Positions 47,966 through 55,743 of a stretch of 64,000 nt of DNA are shown in pieces. The position numbers and the translations under genes are program-made. The stretch covers positions 92,951-156,950 of the forward strand of contig NZ_JAKTTI010000005.1 in NCBI RefSeq assembly GCF_022427965.1. Reading direction: 5' to 3'. Below the pieces are notes generated by a model, which was not told the origin of the DNA, did no database searches, and saw nothing but the letters and a program-made list of their open reading frames with translations. Within the stretch, counting starts at the first letter, position 1. Each line of letters starts with the position of its first letter. This DNA comes from Fredinandcohnia quinoae (GTDB taxonomy: Bacteria; Bacillota; Bacilli; Bacillales; Bacillaceae_L).

Positions 47966-47992
47966 TTTTTCCACATCCTTGAATAATAGTTA

Positions 47993-48023
47993 TTGACATG
48001 GGGTTAACCCCACAGAATTTAAT
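47993..48023 (+). promoter_or_regulatory. MerR-type promoter with 19-bp spacer and central palindrome
   Basis: TTGACA (47993-47998) and TTTAAT (48018-48023) are separated by 19 bases, longer than the usual 17. The spacer contains the perfect palindrome TGGGGTTAACCCCA at 47999-48012. This is the classical layout for activation by MerR-family proteins through DNA distortion. It points to the 48059 membrane protein gene and lies next to the merR gene. Confidence 0.8.
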
Positions 48024-48058
48024 GAAGACAATATTAAAATTTTTGGAGGGGTTTTCTT

Positions 48059-48379
48059 ATGATTTTTATTTGGATTGCAAACACAATAGCTTTTGTCTAT
48101 GGAATGATGTCAGTAATTGCCGGGATTGTCCAATTCAATAAAAAGGAGATTCCGAGGTGGTCAGCATTAGGGTTTGTGTTGGCCGGATTGATTCTCCCTA
48201 TTTCTGCTTTATATATTGTCAAAATTCCTAATCTGATTTTTGTAATCATCGTGTGTCTCTTAGTCTTGCATATATTGGCGATTATCAATGGGTTTTATTT
48301 GCATGGCAAGCTTAATATTCGTCACCATATTTTTCGCTTTACTTTGTCCATGTTAATGATCTTATTTTATATTCTATAA
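48059..48379 (+). CDS. Small four-helix membrane protein, 106 aa
   Basis: A hydrophobic protein with four predicted helices (about 1-25, 32-52, 55-77 and 83-105) and few charged residues (IQFNKKEIPRW, HGKLNIRHH). GGAGGGG precedes the ATG. I do not recognise a family. Its promoter has the MerR architecture and lies beside a merR gene, so it is probably induced by whatever that regulator senses; a small drug or lipophilic-compound resistance protein is one guess. Confidence 0.75.
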   Translation: MIFIWIANTIAFVYGMMSVIAGIVQFNKKEIPRWSALGFVLAGLILPISALYIVKIPNLIFVIIVCLLVLHILAIINGFYLHGKLNIRHHIFRFTLSMLMILFYIL

Positions 48380-48381
48380 TT

Positions 48382-48418
48382 GTTAGACTAGTTCTGCCAA
48401 ATGTAGAACTAGTCTAAC
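48382..48418. terminator. Bidirectional terminator between the small membrane protein and thrZ
   Basis: A perfect 14-bp stem (GTTAGACTAGTTCT with AGAACTAGTCTAAC) around a 9-nt loop. Shared by the convergent genes on both sides. Confidence 0.85.
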
Positions 48419-48426
48419 TTTGAATT

Positions 48427-50343
48427 TTAAAGACTTCTATCTTGAATAACTTGTTTGAGACGTGAGATAAACCCTTCAACTTTTTCTTCATTCGATTCTT
48501 CCTGCCCATATCTTCTTACATGAACAGTTTGATTGTCACGTTCTTGATCTCCAACAACAAGTATATACGGAATTTTCTTCATTTGTGCTTCTCTCATTTT
48601 ATAACCAAGTTTTTCTTCCCTCAAATCAAGCTCAACCCGTATCCCTTCCTGCTTCAATCGTTCTGTTACTTCTTCAGCGTATGCATGGTGAATATGAGCT
48701 GCGATCGGGATTACTTTAACTTGTACGGGTGCTAACCAAGTAGGAAAGGCGCCGCCAAAATGTTCAATCAGAATACCAAGGAATCGGTCAATTGATCCAA
48801 ATACAGCACGATGAATAACGACAGGACGAACTTTTTCGTTATGTTCATCGATATAATGTAAATCAAATTTCTCTGGCATTTGAAAATCAAGCTGTACTGT
48901 CGCACACTGATGACTTCTTTTCAATGCATCTTTAATATGAATATCAATTTTCGGCCCGTAAAATGCACCGTCACCTTCATTGATTGTAAATGGATAATCA
49001 AGCTTATCTAATACATTCTTTAATGCATCCTCCGCTCTGTTCCATAAAGCAAGATCTCCCATATAATCATCTGGTCTTGTTGATAATTCAATGCTGTACT
49101 GAAAGCCAAATGTATTGTAGACATAATCAATTAATTGTAATGCTGAGGAAATTTCATCTTCAATTTGATTTTGTGTCACAAAAATATGGGCATCATCCTG
49201 ACAAAATGTCCGAACTCGTAACATACCATTCAATGCACCACTAAATTCATGGCGATGCACCTGTCCAAACTCTGCCATCCGAATCGGTAGCTCCCGATAA
49301 GAACGGAGCTTATCTTTAAAAATAAGCATATGCCCTGGGCAGTTCATTGGCTTTAAAGCAAAGCTTTGGTCATCTACCTGAGAAAAATACATATTCTCTT
49401 TGTAATGATCCCAATGTCCTGACTGTTCCCATAGTTTTTGATTCATCATCATTGGTGTACGGACTTCTTTATAATCATAGGAATTTTGAAGCTTTCTCAG
49501 GAATCCCTCTAGCTCATTTCGAATAACTTGGCCATTTGCTAGATAAAATGGCATTCCAGGTGCTTCCTCAGAAAACATAAACAGTTCTAATTCATTTCCT
49601 AATTTACGATGATTTCGTTTTTGTGCTTCTTCCACAAAATAGAAATATTCCTCTAAATCAGCTTTTGAAGAAAATGCTACACCATAAATGCGTTGTAGAA
49701 CCTTATTTTTGCTGTCTCCTCGCCAATATGCACCAGATACATGAGTTAGCTTGAATGCTTTGACATATCCTGTTGATGGTAAATGGGGGCCACGACATAA
49801 ATCACGAAAATCCCCTTGACGATATACTGTTATTACATCTTGTTGCGGTATATCCCCAAGCAACTCTAGCTTTAATGGATCACTGCTGAACATCCCTATG
49901 GCCTCATCACGACTTATTTCAAGGCGACTAATCTCTAGATTTTCAGAGATAATTTTATTCATCTCTTTTTCGATTTTAGCTAAATCATTGATTGTGATTG
50001 TATTTTCTAGATCAAGATCATAATAGAAACCATTTTCAATGACTGGTCCTATCCCTAGCTGTACATTGCCATAAAGACGCTTTATCGCTTGGACTAGTAT
50101 ATGTGCTGCTGTATGCCGCATGATTTCAAGTCCCTGATTTGATTGTAAATCGAATAATACAATTTCAGCATCCTCATAAATTTCTCTTCGGTAATCAAAC
50201 ATTTTTCCATTAACCATTCCAGCTATAGATTTTTTTCGTAAACTTGGGCTAATTGAACCTGCAATTCCCTCTAAAGATACACCTTTCGAAAACCTCTTTT
50301 CATTGCCATTTGGAAATTTGATTACTATTTCTTTTTGTTCCAT
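48427..50343 (-). CDS. thrZ: Threonyl-tRNA synthetase, ThrZ type
   Basis: Class II synthetase charging tRNA-Thr. A TGS domain (residues 1-62) is followed by the second additional editing domain with the His-containing GLEIMRHTAAHI and the GDFRDLCRGPHLPSTG stretch. The catalytic core comes next with motif 2 (MRVRTFCQDDAHIF), CPGHML zinc ligand, and motif 3 (RPVVIHRAVFGSIDRFLGILIEHFGG). A C-terminal anticodon-binding domain ends it. ATG at 50343 has AAAGGAGTG upstream and gives 638 aa. Sequence details (MFSEEAPGMPFYL, NGMLRVRTF) and the tandem T-box leader resemble the inducible secondary enzyme ThrZ rather than ThrS; this is from memory. Confidence 0.88.
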   Translation of the reverse strand: MEQKEIVIKFPNGNEKRFSKGVSLEGIAGSISPSLRKKSIAGMVNGKMFDYRREIYEDAEIVLFDLQSNQGLEIMRHTAAHILVQAIKRLYGNVQLGIGPVIENGFYYDLDLENTITINDLAKIEKEMNKIISENLEISRLEISRDEAIGMFSSDPLKLELLGDIPQQDVITVYRQGDFRDLCRGPHLPSTGYVKAFKLTHVSGAYWRGDSKNKVLQRIYGVAFSSKADLEEYFYFVEEAQKRNHRKLGNELELFMFSEEAPGMPFYLANGQVIRNELEGFLRKLQNSYDYKEVRTPMMMNQKLWEQSGHWDHYKENMYFSQVDDQSFALKPMNCPGHMLIFKDKLRSYRELPIRMAEFGQVHRHEFSGALNGMLRVRTFCQDDAHIFVTQNQIEDEISSALQLIDYVYNTFGFQYSIELSTRPDDYMGDLALWNRAEDALKNVLDKLDYPFTINEGDGAFYGPKIDIHIKDALKRSHQCATVQLDFQMPEKFDLHYIDEHNEKVRPVVIHRAVFGSIDRFLGILIEHFGGAFPTWLAPVQVKVIPIAAHIHHAYAEEVTERLKQEGIRVELDLREEKLGYKMREAQMKKIPYILVVGDQERDNQTVHVRRYGQEESNEEKVEGFISRLKQVIQDRSL

Positions 50344-50385
50344 CGTTGAACACTCCTTTTTTTCATAGCTCTTTTTAGGTCTATT

Positions 50386-50512
50386 GTTGATTTCCACTCC
50401 AGGTGGACGCTTTCCGCGGGCGGTCCGTGAGCCTCCTCCTCGCTACGCTCGTGCGGGGTCTCACTTGGACACGCTTTTCCCGCTGGAGTCGCCACCTTCC
50501 GCTGCAATCAAC
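50386..50512. repeat. GC-rich interspersed Bacillus-type repeat in the thrZ leader
   Basis: About 127 bp, far more GC-rich than its surroundings, bounded by GTTGATT and AATCAAC as inverted ends. Inside are tracts such as CTTTCCGCGGGCGG, CCTCCTCCTCGCTACGCTCG and GGTCTCAC that I recognise as a common non-coding repeat found in many copies in Bacillus and relatives. It lies between the second T-box terminator and the thrZ ribosome binding site. It would form a long structured leader segment. Confidence 0.8.
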
Positions 50513-50560
50513 TGGGTCTGCAAAAATCAATATTGAAATATAACCGAGCCTTTTTTAAAT

Positions 50561-50600
50561 AAAAAACACACCCGCCCCTGTAAATAGGGACGAGTGTGTG
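50561..50600 (-). terminator. Terminator of the second (proximal) T-box
   Basis: On the minus strand ACACACTCGTCCC pairs with GGGGCGGGTGTGT and is followed by TTTTT. It competes with the T-box antiterminator at 50608-50622. Confidence 0.88.
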
Positions 50601-50830
50601 TCATTTACCCGTGGTTCCACCCGACTTTCCATCCTTCTTTCTTTTTTGCAAGAAGAATAGCTTCGTTTAATGCTGTATCGTAGCATATACGGTACTGATT
50701 ACTATTCATTCACCAGTACTGCTCCAAGGGGGTAAGTCATTCTTCGTATTGGGAAGGTTCCAGCCCTGCCTTCCCTCTCTGTAAATCGGTTAGAATTCCT
50801 CTTATCCTTTTCATTGCATATCGTTATTCA
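50565..50830 (-). promoter_or_regulatory. T-box riboswitch 2 (proximal) of thrZ
   Basis: The minus strand carries stem I elements (GAGGAATTCTAACCG, AGAGAGG, GGCTGGAACC) and the conserved T-box sequence GGGTGGAACCACGGG at 50608-50622, then the terminator. ACC, a threonine codon, occurs in the segment ACTTACCCCCTTGG where the specifier loop is expected. Uncharged tRNA-Thr should favour antitermination. Confidence 0.9.
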
Positions 50831-50860
50831 ATTGACTGTTCATGTTCAATACTGATTTTA

Positions 50861-50928
50861 GCCTTGTGTGTATGAGTGAACGGGTTTTATTCGGTACGAA
50901 TAACGTAGTGAATCCAGACACATAAGGC
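50861..50928. repeat. 68-bp inverted-repeat element between the two T-boxes
   Basis: The stretch has 14-bp terminal inverted repeats (GCCTTGTGTGTATG at one end; GCCTTATGTGTCTG read from the other; two mismatches) and a central palindrome ATTCGGTACGAAT. It belongs to neither T-box. It looks like a small hairpin or MITE-like element. Confidence 0.6.
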
Positions 50929-50956
50929 GATTTAGGAATCAACAATCAGATAAAAC

Positions 50957-50996
50957 AAAAACACACCCATCCCTTATAAAAAGGGACGAGTGTATG
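50957..50996 (-). terminator. Terminator of the first (distal) T-box
   Basis: ACACTCGTCCCTT pairs with AAGGGATGGGTGT on the minus strand, followed by GTTTTTG. It is homologous to the terminator of the second T-box. Confidence 0.87.
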
Positions 50997-51205
50997 TCAT
51001 TTACCCGTGGTTCCACCCAGCTTTCCATCCTTCTAATGTCGAGAAGGACAGCTTCGTTCAATGCTGTATCGTAGCAAAACGGTACTAATTACTAATCTTT
51101 CACCAGTACTGCTCCAAGGGGGTAAGTTATTCTCCGTATTAGGAAGGTTCCAGCCTTGCCTCCCCTCTCTGTGAATCGGTTAGAATTCCTCTTGTCCTTA
51201 TCATC
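50958..51205 (-). promoter_or_regulatory. T-box riboswitch 1 (distal) of thrZ
   Basis: A near copy of the proximal T-box: conserved GGGTGGAACCACGGG at 51004-51018, GGCTGGAACC, AGAGAGG and GAGGAATTCTAACCG. It is transcribed first and has its own terminator, so both units must be antiterminated for thrZ to be read. Duplication is evident from long identical blocks between the two. Confidence 0.9.
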
Positions 51206-51231
51206 GCATCGTTTATTTTAAATTATTTATT

Positions 51232-51260
51232 AATATATAGAATTACTTTCGGTTCGTCAA
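51232..51260 (-). promoter_or_regulatory. Sigma-A promoter of the thrZ leader
   Basis: Minus strand TTGACG (51255-51260), a 17-bp spacer and TATATT (51232-51237). Transcription would begin about ten bases before T-box 1. Confidence 0.8.
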
Positions 51261-51309
51261 TAGATTTTAAAAATTCGACTTTAAAAGATCCGTGTTTTAC
51301 AATAAAATT

Positions 51310-51909
51310 TCACTCACTGATGGAATTATTCACGTCACTCGGAAAAAGAGAAGCCACATTATCAGTAATGTTCTTATTTTCTTGATTATAAAAAGAGTAA
51401 GATGCCTTATCATAAAGTTTTTCCACCTTCATTAATCCTACAAAAAAGTCTTGTCCTGGATAAAATGTTTTACTTTTTCCTAAATATTTAACTTGGAAGG
51501 AATGGACATTTGCTTTTCTATTATCCATTAGTAAAATTAGGTATTTTTGCCCATTTATTTTTTTGTGTCTGTCGGTTATTGGATAATTAGAAATACTACT
51601 GCCTGAAAAATGATAATAATCTCTAATGGTTTTGTCGAAAAATGCTATTCCACTGCAACTTTTACAAAAAGATTCCTGTGGTGTAAAAATAATAATTGAT
51701 GTTTTTGTATCTGGAATATGTTGATAACTTTGGACCGTTGGAATAATTGTTTCAAGATCATCCACCTGAATAGCATCTTCTAATATTGATTGTAGTCGTT
51801 CCATTTCAAAATTTGGTATTTTATAATGATCATTAAAATATCCAGAATTGTATAGAAAGAAACTAAGCAAACCGAAAATTACTATAGCAACTACTATTAT
51901 ATTCTTCAT
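51310..51909 (-). CDS. Membrane-anchored protein with Cys-X-X-Cys motif, unknown function
   Basis: A 199-aa protein with an N-terminal signal anchor (residues 4-20, IIVVAIVIFGLLSFFLY) and an extracytoplasmic domain. Near residue 80 the pattern is strand-loop-Cys: TSIIIFTPQESFCKSCSGIAFF, similar in layout to thioredoxin-like redox proteins with a CXXC active site (Cys-Lys-Ser-Cys). I cannot place it in a family. It is monocistronic, upstream of the thrZ leader on the same strand. Confidence 0.75.
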   Translation of the reverse strand: MKNIIVVAIVIFGLLSFFLYNSGYFNDHYKIPNFEMERLQSILEDAIQVDDLETIIPTVQSYQHIPDTKTSIIIFTPQESFCKSCSGIAFFDKTIRDYYHFSGSSISNYPITDRHKKINGQKYLILLMDNRKANVHSFQVKYLGKSKTFYPGQDFFVGLMKVEKLYDKASYSFYNQENKNITDNVASLFPSDVNNSISE

Positions 51910-52128
51910 GCTTCTGTTTCTCCTCTTCCAGTTCCTCTTTTATTTTCTACTTCATTAAAATTTGAATTTTGAAAACCCTAATTATATCATATCCAAAATA
52001 TAAATAACTATCATAGTCGCTTGAAAGGTTTGTTATCTAACAAAGTAACTTTTATAATAGATTATGATTATTTACTTTTCAGTTGTCATAAATAACTATA
52101 CAAAGTAAACGAAAGAGGAAATGTGTAA

Positions 52129-52776
52129 ATGAAGATAATCGATTATTTGAAGGAAAAGTTTCCAAGTCTTGAATTAGTTCCTAGTATTTATTATCAATGG
52201 GACATCGGTATTCACTTTTCTCTTGGAGGAGATATCTATCAATTCAAAGAAAATGATGAACTAAATCTTGAGAGATTTCAGCTTGTATATACACAGGCTT
52301 CCACAATTTTTGATGAATTATTTGATCAAGACGATGACCTGTTCCTTGTAGCTAATATGTATAAGCACAAAACCAATGAGAAATGTATAAGAAAATTGAA
52401 GGTGTACCATCCATTTATTAAGTGTAAGAGTAATTTAAATCGTATACAGGTGAAAACATATCCCTATCCATTCGAAGGTGATGGAGCAGTAGAGTACGAG
52501 ATGCAGCAATTTTCCTTATTATGCAAACCTGGTGACCTTCGAGTAAATAAATTACTTAAAGCAGCCTGTAATGAAGATTTTCCATTAAAACCAAGATTTG
52601 GAGGGTACAGCATTTCTTATCCCGATGTTTTCTTTGTGAACATCACAAAAGATATTATTTTCTTTGTCTATGATGACCGTGGGTGTGAAGTTATAGCCCT
52701 CGATGCCGAACAAATACATCCACTTTATGAAAATCATCGAGATTGGGTAGAAGAAGGTGACAAAAAACCAATCTAA
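52129..52776 (+). CDS. DUF3885 domain protein
   Basis: A 215-aa soluble protein. Features of the family are GIHFSLGG near the N-terminus, YQLVYTQAS-like helix (here RFQLVYTQASTIFDELF), and a C-terminal PDVFFVNITKDIIFFVYDDRGCEVIA stretch ending in a LYENHRDWV motif. The function of DUF3885 is unknown; members occur singly or in clusters in Bacillus. AAAGAGG precedes the ATG. Single-gene unit. Confidence 0.85.
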   Translation: MKIIDYLKEKFPSLELVPSIYYQWDIGIHFSLGGDIYQFKENDELNLERFQLVYTQASTIFDELFDQDDDLFLVANMYKHKTNEKCIRKLKVYHPFIKCKSNLNRIQVKTYPYPFEGDGAVEYEMQQFSLLCKPGDLRVNKLLKAACNEDFPLKPRFGGYSISYPDVFFVNITKDIIFFVYDDRGCEVIALDAEQIHPLYENHRDWVEEGDKKPI

Positions 52777-52917
52777 TTATCGTATTCATAGAGTCTATTT
52801 GTATTATTACCATTTCCAGAATTGACAAAAGGGATAGTACAAACATATTTTCAACGTTCGATACTATCCTTAATCATCTATATGAAAATAATAAAAATAC
52901 CATATTATTGTTTAAAC

Positions 52918-53532
52918 CTAAACTATCTTTTCACCTGTATAGCAGATTAGAACGACAGGCTCTTTATCTGTACCTCGCTTAAAGTAGGATTCTCCCCATG
53001 AAATTTTCCCTATCATTATTTCCTTATATATAGGTAATATCCTAGTGAAACTAAGGTTGGGGAATCCCGAAGAAAATATACAAAGCTCCTCTAAAAGACT
53101 AAAAAGTGCAGACGTTTCAATGCTCTTCTTTGAAATTAACAAATATGTGCTCCAGATTAATTCTATATCTTCCACATACACAAATTCTTTTAAATATATA
53201 TTCTTTTGATTTTTAAAGGAAACCCAATTCTTCATTGTCTTTTCTCTTTCAAAAAGAATTCTCTGAACTTTTGACATACAATCGACTTCGCGGCGACAAT
53301 CAGAGGCACAATATATTTTGTAGCCATTTGTAAATAACCACTGTATAAATCGGGGCGTTTCCATATTATTTTGTTTTACTTCAATTATATATCTATTTAT
53401 TTTCGATAATTGTGATGTAACGCCAGAATCTAGACTATCAATAAGATTTCCCTCTTCGTCAAACCAATTAAAATCCTCATCAGATGCTGGTTCATGTTTT
53501 TCGAGAAACATATCTTGTTGTTCTCCTTCCAT
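52918..53532 (-). CDS. Hypothetical protein, probably the 3' part of a frameshifted gene
   Basis: A 204-aa soluble protein without recognised domains. It has a Cys cluster (YCASDCRREVDCM) and otherwise mixed charged and aromatic content. The ATG at 53532 has no ribosome binding site. An overlapping frame (53430-53636) reads MRLIFNALGYRYDNNTKLYYLMERYIELPTAFPK and passes into this frame if one A is added to the AAAA run near 53534. The combined protein would be about 240 aa. Either a true pseudogene, a sequencing slip, or an alternative start. Confidence 0.6.
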   Translation of the reverse strand: MEGEQQDMFLEKHEPASDEDFNWFDEEGNLIDSLDSGVTSQLSKINRYIIEVKQNNMETPRFIQWLFTNGYKIYCASDCRREVDCMSKVQRILFEREKTMKNWVSFKNQKNIYLKEFVYVEDIELIWSTYLLISKKSIETSALFSLLEELCIFSSGFPNLSFTRILPIYKEIMIGKISWGESYFKRGTDKEPVVLICYTGEKIV

Positions 53533-53705
53533 TTTGGAAATGCGGTGGGTAGTTCAATATATCTTTCCATCAAGTAATATAATTTTGTATTGTTATCATA
53601 TCTATATCCTAGAGCATTAAAGATTAACCGCATCACTTGATAAAGATAAATATGTTAGAATGATTAGCAATTGAAACTGTATTTTTGAAAAAAGTAGGAG
53701 GATCT

Positions 53706-54773
53706 ATGTCGAAAAAAACGATTGTATTTACCGGTGGAGGTTCGGCGGGTCATGTCACACCTAATATGGCAATAATCAGTGAAATCGGTAAGGATTGGGA
53801 CATCCATTATATTGGTTCAAAAGCAGGAATTGAAAAAGAATTAATACGAAAAATCAACGTTCCATACTATGGAATTAACAGTGGCAAACTTAGGAGATAT
53901 GTAGACTTTGAGAACTTCGTGGATTTATTTAGAGTCATGAAAGGCTGTATTGAAGCAAGGAAAATTCTTAAAAAGTTAAAGCCTAATTTGGTCTTTTCCA
54001 AGGGTGGATTTGTTTCGGTACCGGTTATTTTAGCCGCTAAGTCCCTAAAAATTCCTATCTTCATTCATGAAAGTGATATAACCCCAGGTTTAGCGAATAA
54101 AATTTCGATGAGATTTGCAACTAAAATTTTTACTTCATTTGCAGAAACAAAAAAGTATTTACCAGCACAAAAAACAACTGTGATTGGTTCCCCTATTAGA
54201 AAAGAAATACTTAACGGCTCTAAAGACAAGGGGAGAGAATTTCTTGGTTTTACTAATGATCGTCCAATTTTAACTATCATGGGTGGAAGTTTAGGGGCAA
54301 AAAAAATTAATGAGGTCGTCAGAAATTCATTAAATCTGCTGGCTGAATCTTTCCAAATTGTCCATTTATGTGGGAAAAGCAATATCGATACTAATTTCGT
54401 TATGACTCCTGGATATCGTCAATTTGAATATGTCCATGAAGAGTTGCCTGATATACTAGCTGCTACGGATATCGTTTTAACAAGAGGTGGTTCAAATGCA
54501 ATTTTTGAATTTTTAGCATTAAATATCCCAATGCTAATCATACCTCTAGGATTACATCAAAGTAGAGGAGATCAAATCTTGAATGCGCAAGCCTTTCAAG
54601 AAAAAGGATACTCCCTTACGTTGGAAGAAGAAAAACTAAATAGTGAAACGTTGATTAAATCCCTCGATACACTTTATAAAAAAAGGGAGGATTTTCAAAG
54701 AAATATGAAAAAACAGCAAAACGGAGATGCTATAAAAACCCTTTTAGTGGAAATTAATAAATGTTATAGATGA
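53706..54773 (+). CDS. murG: MurG-type UDP-GlcNAc transferase paralogue
   Basis: Glycosyltransferase family 28 enzyme like MurG, which adds GlcNAc to lipid I to make lipid II at the inner membrane face. The N-terminal loop is VFTGGGSAGHVTPNMA. Further motifs are GKLRRYVDFENF, SKGGFVSVPVILAA, HESDITPGLANK, IMGGSLGAKKIN, and the donor site TRGGSNAIFEF. ATG at 53706 follows AGGAGG and gives 355 aa. Its isolation from cell-division genes suggests a second copy, as found in the B. cereus group, but this cannot be tested here. Confidence 0.88.
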   Translation: MSKKTIVFTGGGSAGHVTPNMAIISEIGKDWDIHYIGSKAGIEKELIRKINVPYYGINSGKLRRYVDFENFVDLFRVMKGCIEARKILKKLKPNLVFSKGGFVSVPVILAAKSLKIPIFIHESDITPGLANKISMRFATKIFTSFAETKKYLPAQKTTVIGSPIRKEILNGSKDKGREFLGFTNDRPILTIMGGSLGAKKINEVVRNSLNLLAESFQIVHLCGKSNIDTNFVMTPGYRQFEYVHEELPDILAATDIVLTRGGSNAIFEFLALNIPMLIIPLGLHQSRGDQILNAQAFQEKGYSLTLEEEKLNSETLIKSLDTLYKKREDFQRNMKKQQNGDAIKTLLVEINKCYR

Positions 54774-54790
54774 ATTTTGAATTGGCTATT

Positions 54791-54838
54791 AAAAACAGCA
54801 GAAGTTTTATACTTTACTGCTGTTTTTTAATGAAAACC
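54791..54838 (+). terminator. Terminator after the murG paralogue
   Basis: AAAACAGCAG pairs with CTGCTGTTTT around a 15-nt loop and is followed by TT. It may also serve the convergent Nudix gene. Confidence 0.8.
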
Positions 54839-54841
54839 ACA

Positions 54842-55303
54842 CTATAACGAAAGTAAATATTGTTTAATCATATTCCGAATGAGTGGACTTAGTCCCTCTG
54901 GTAATTCATTGACTTTGAAAAACTTTGCTTCTAACGTTTCCTTGCTGTCTATTTTTATCGTGTCATTTTTAATATCCTTTGTCACATAGGCAATCGTAAC
55001 TGGATAGAATTCATCACCATTCGGTAATGTAACATGATGCTGTTTTCCCGAAAAAACACCTACTAAATCAAGATTCCCCACTTCTATTCCCGTTTCCTCA
55101 AATACTTCTCTTCTTCCCGCTTCTTCAGTTGATTCTCCTAATTCCATGAAGCCGCCTGGAACTCCCCATACTCCGTCGGAACGCTTTTGCAATAAAATTT
55201 GATCTTTGTCATTGATGACTGCAACAGCAACTCCAACTAGAATTAACGGTTGATTTCCGACAATTTTACGCAAATTTTCAATATATCCCATACTGACCTC
55301 CAA
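54842..55303 (-). CDS. Nudix hydrolase
   Basis: A 153-aa protein. The Nudix box is complete: GGFMELGESTEEAGRREVFEETGI. Around it are VAVAVINDKDQILLQKRSDGVWGVPGG and a C-terminal region (ETLEAKFFKVNELPEGLSPLIR) found in MutT-type members. Substrate not predictable; nucleoside diphosphate derivative expected. It may start a few codons later at ATG 55291 (MGYIENLRK). Confidence 0.9.
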   Translation of the reverse strand: MEVSMGYIENLRKIVGNQPLILVGVAVAVINDKDQILLQKRSDGVWGVPGGFMELGESTEEAGRREVFEETGIEVGNLDLVGVFSGKQHHVTLPNGDEFYPVTIAYVTKDIKNDTIKIDSKETLEAKFFKVNELPEGLSPLIRNMIKQYLLSL

Positions 55304-55422
55304 ACACTATAGTTTTATCAATAGTCAATATATTTCGATATATCTAGAAAATTCTCCTTCTTTTTTCAACCTGAAAACCGTATATTAATTAATACACATC
55401 CTTAAATTAGGGCCAAAAGGAG

Positions 55423-55743
55423 TCACTTAACAGAACATTCATGAATAAGGTTACATTTAATCCAGTCATCATGAATTTTAATACATTGCTTTACTCCATC
55501 TAGATGCGTAATGATTCCGGTCACATCATTAAATTCCTTTTCATGAAAATAACTGATTTTGATTTCCAAGTTTTCCTTAAAAGCCTGTAAAAGAATCCGA
55601 TTAATTTCTTCTTGTTTTTGTTCATCAACGACCGGCATCTGTTCATGTTTCGATTCCATGCTTCGATGAATAATGGCATCCCGATGTTCCATCAGCATCA
55701 TTCGACTACTTTCCCATAAGCCATTTCCTTGTAGTTTTTTCAT
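55423..55743 (-). CDS. YolD-like protein
   Basis: A 106-aa protein of the YolD family. The N-terminal LQGNGLWESSRMMLMEHRDAI helix pair is the typical YolD start. An antiparallel beta part (ISYFHEKEFNDVTGIITHLDG, then IKIHDDWIKCNLI) follows. YolD proteins are encoded beside UvrX/UmuC-like polymerases and are thought to act like UmuD. Start overlaps the uvrX stop by 4 bases. Confidence 0.9.
   Translation of the reverse strand: MKKLQGNGLWESSRMMLMEHRDAIIHRSMESKHEQMPVVDEQKQEEINRILLQAFKENLEIKISYFHEKEFNDVTGIITHLDGVKQCIKIHDDWIKCNLIHECSVK

Noticed and set aside
50325..50507. 60-aa open frame through the GC-rich repeat in the thrZ leader
   Set aside because: Low-complexity translation of a structured repeat; the end overlaps the thrZ ribosome binding site.
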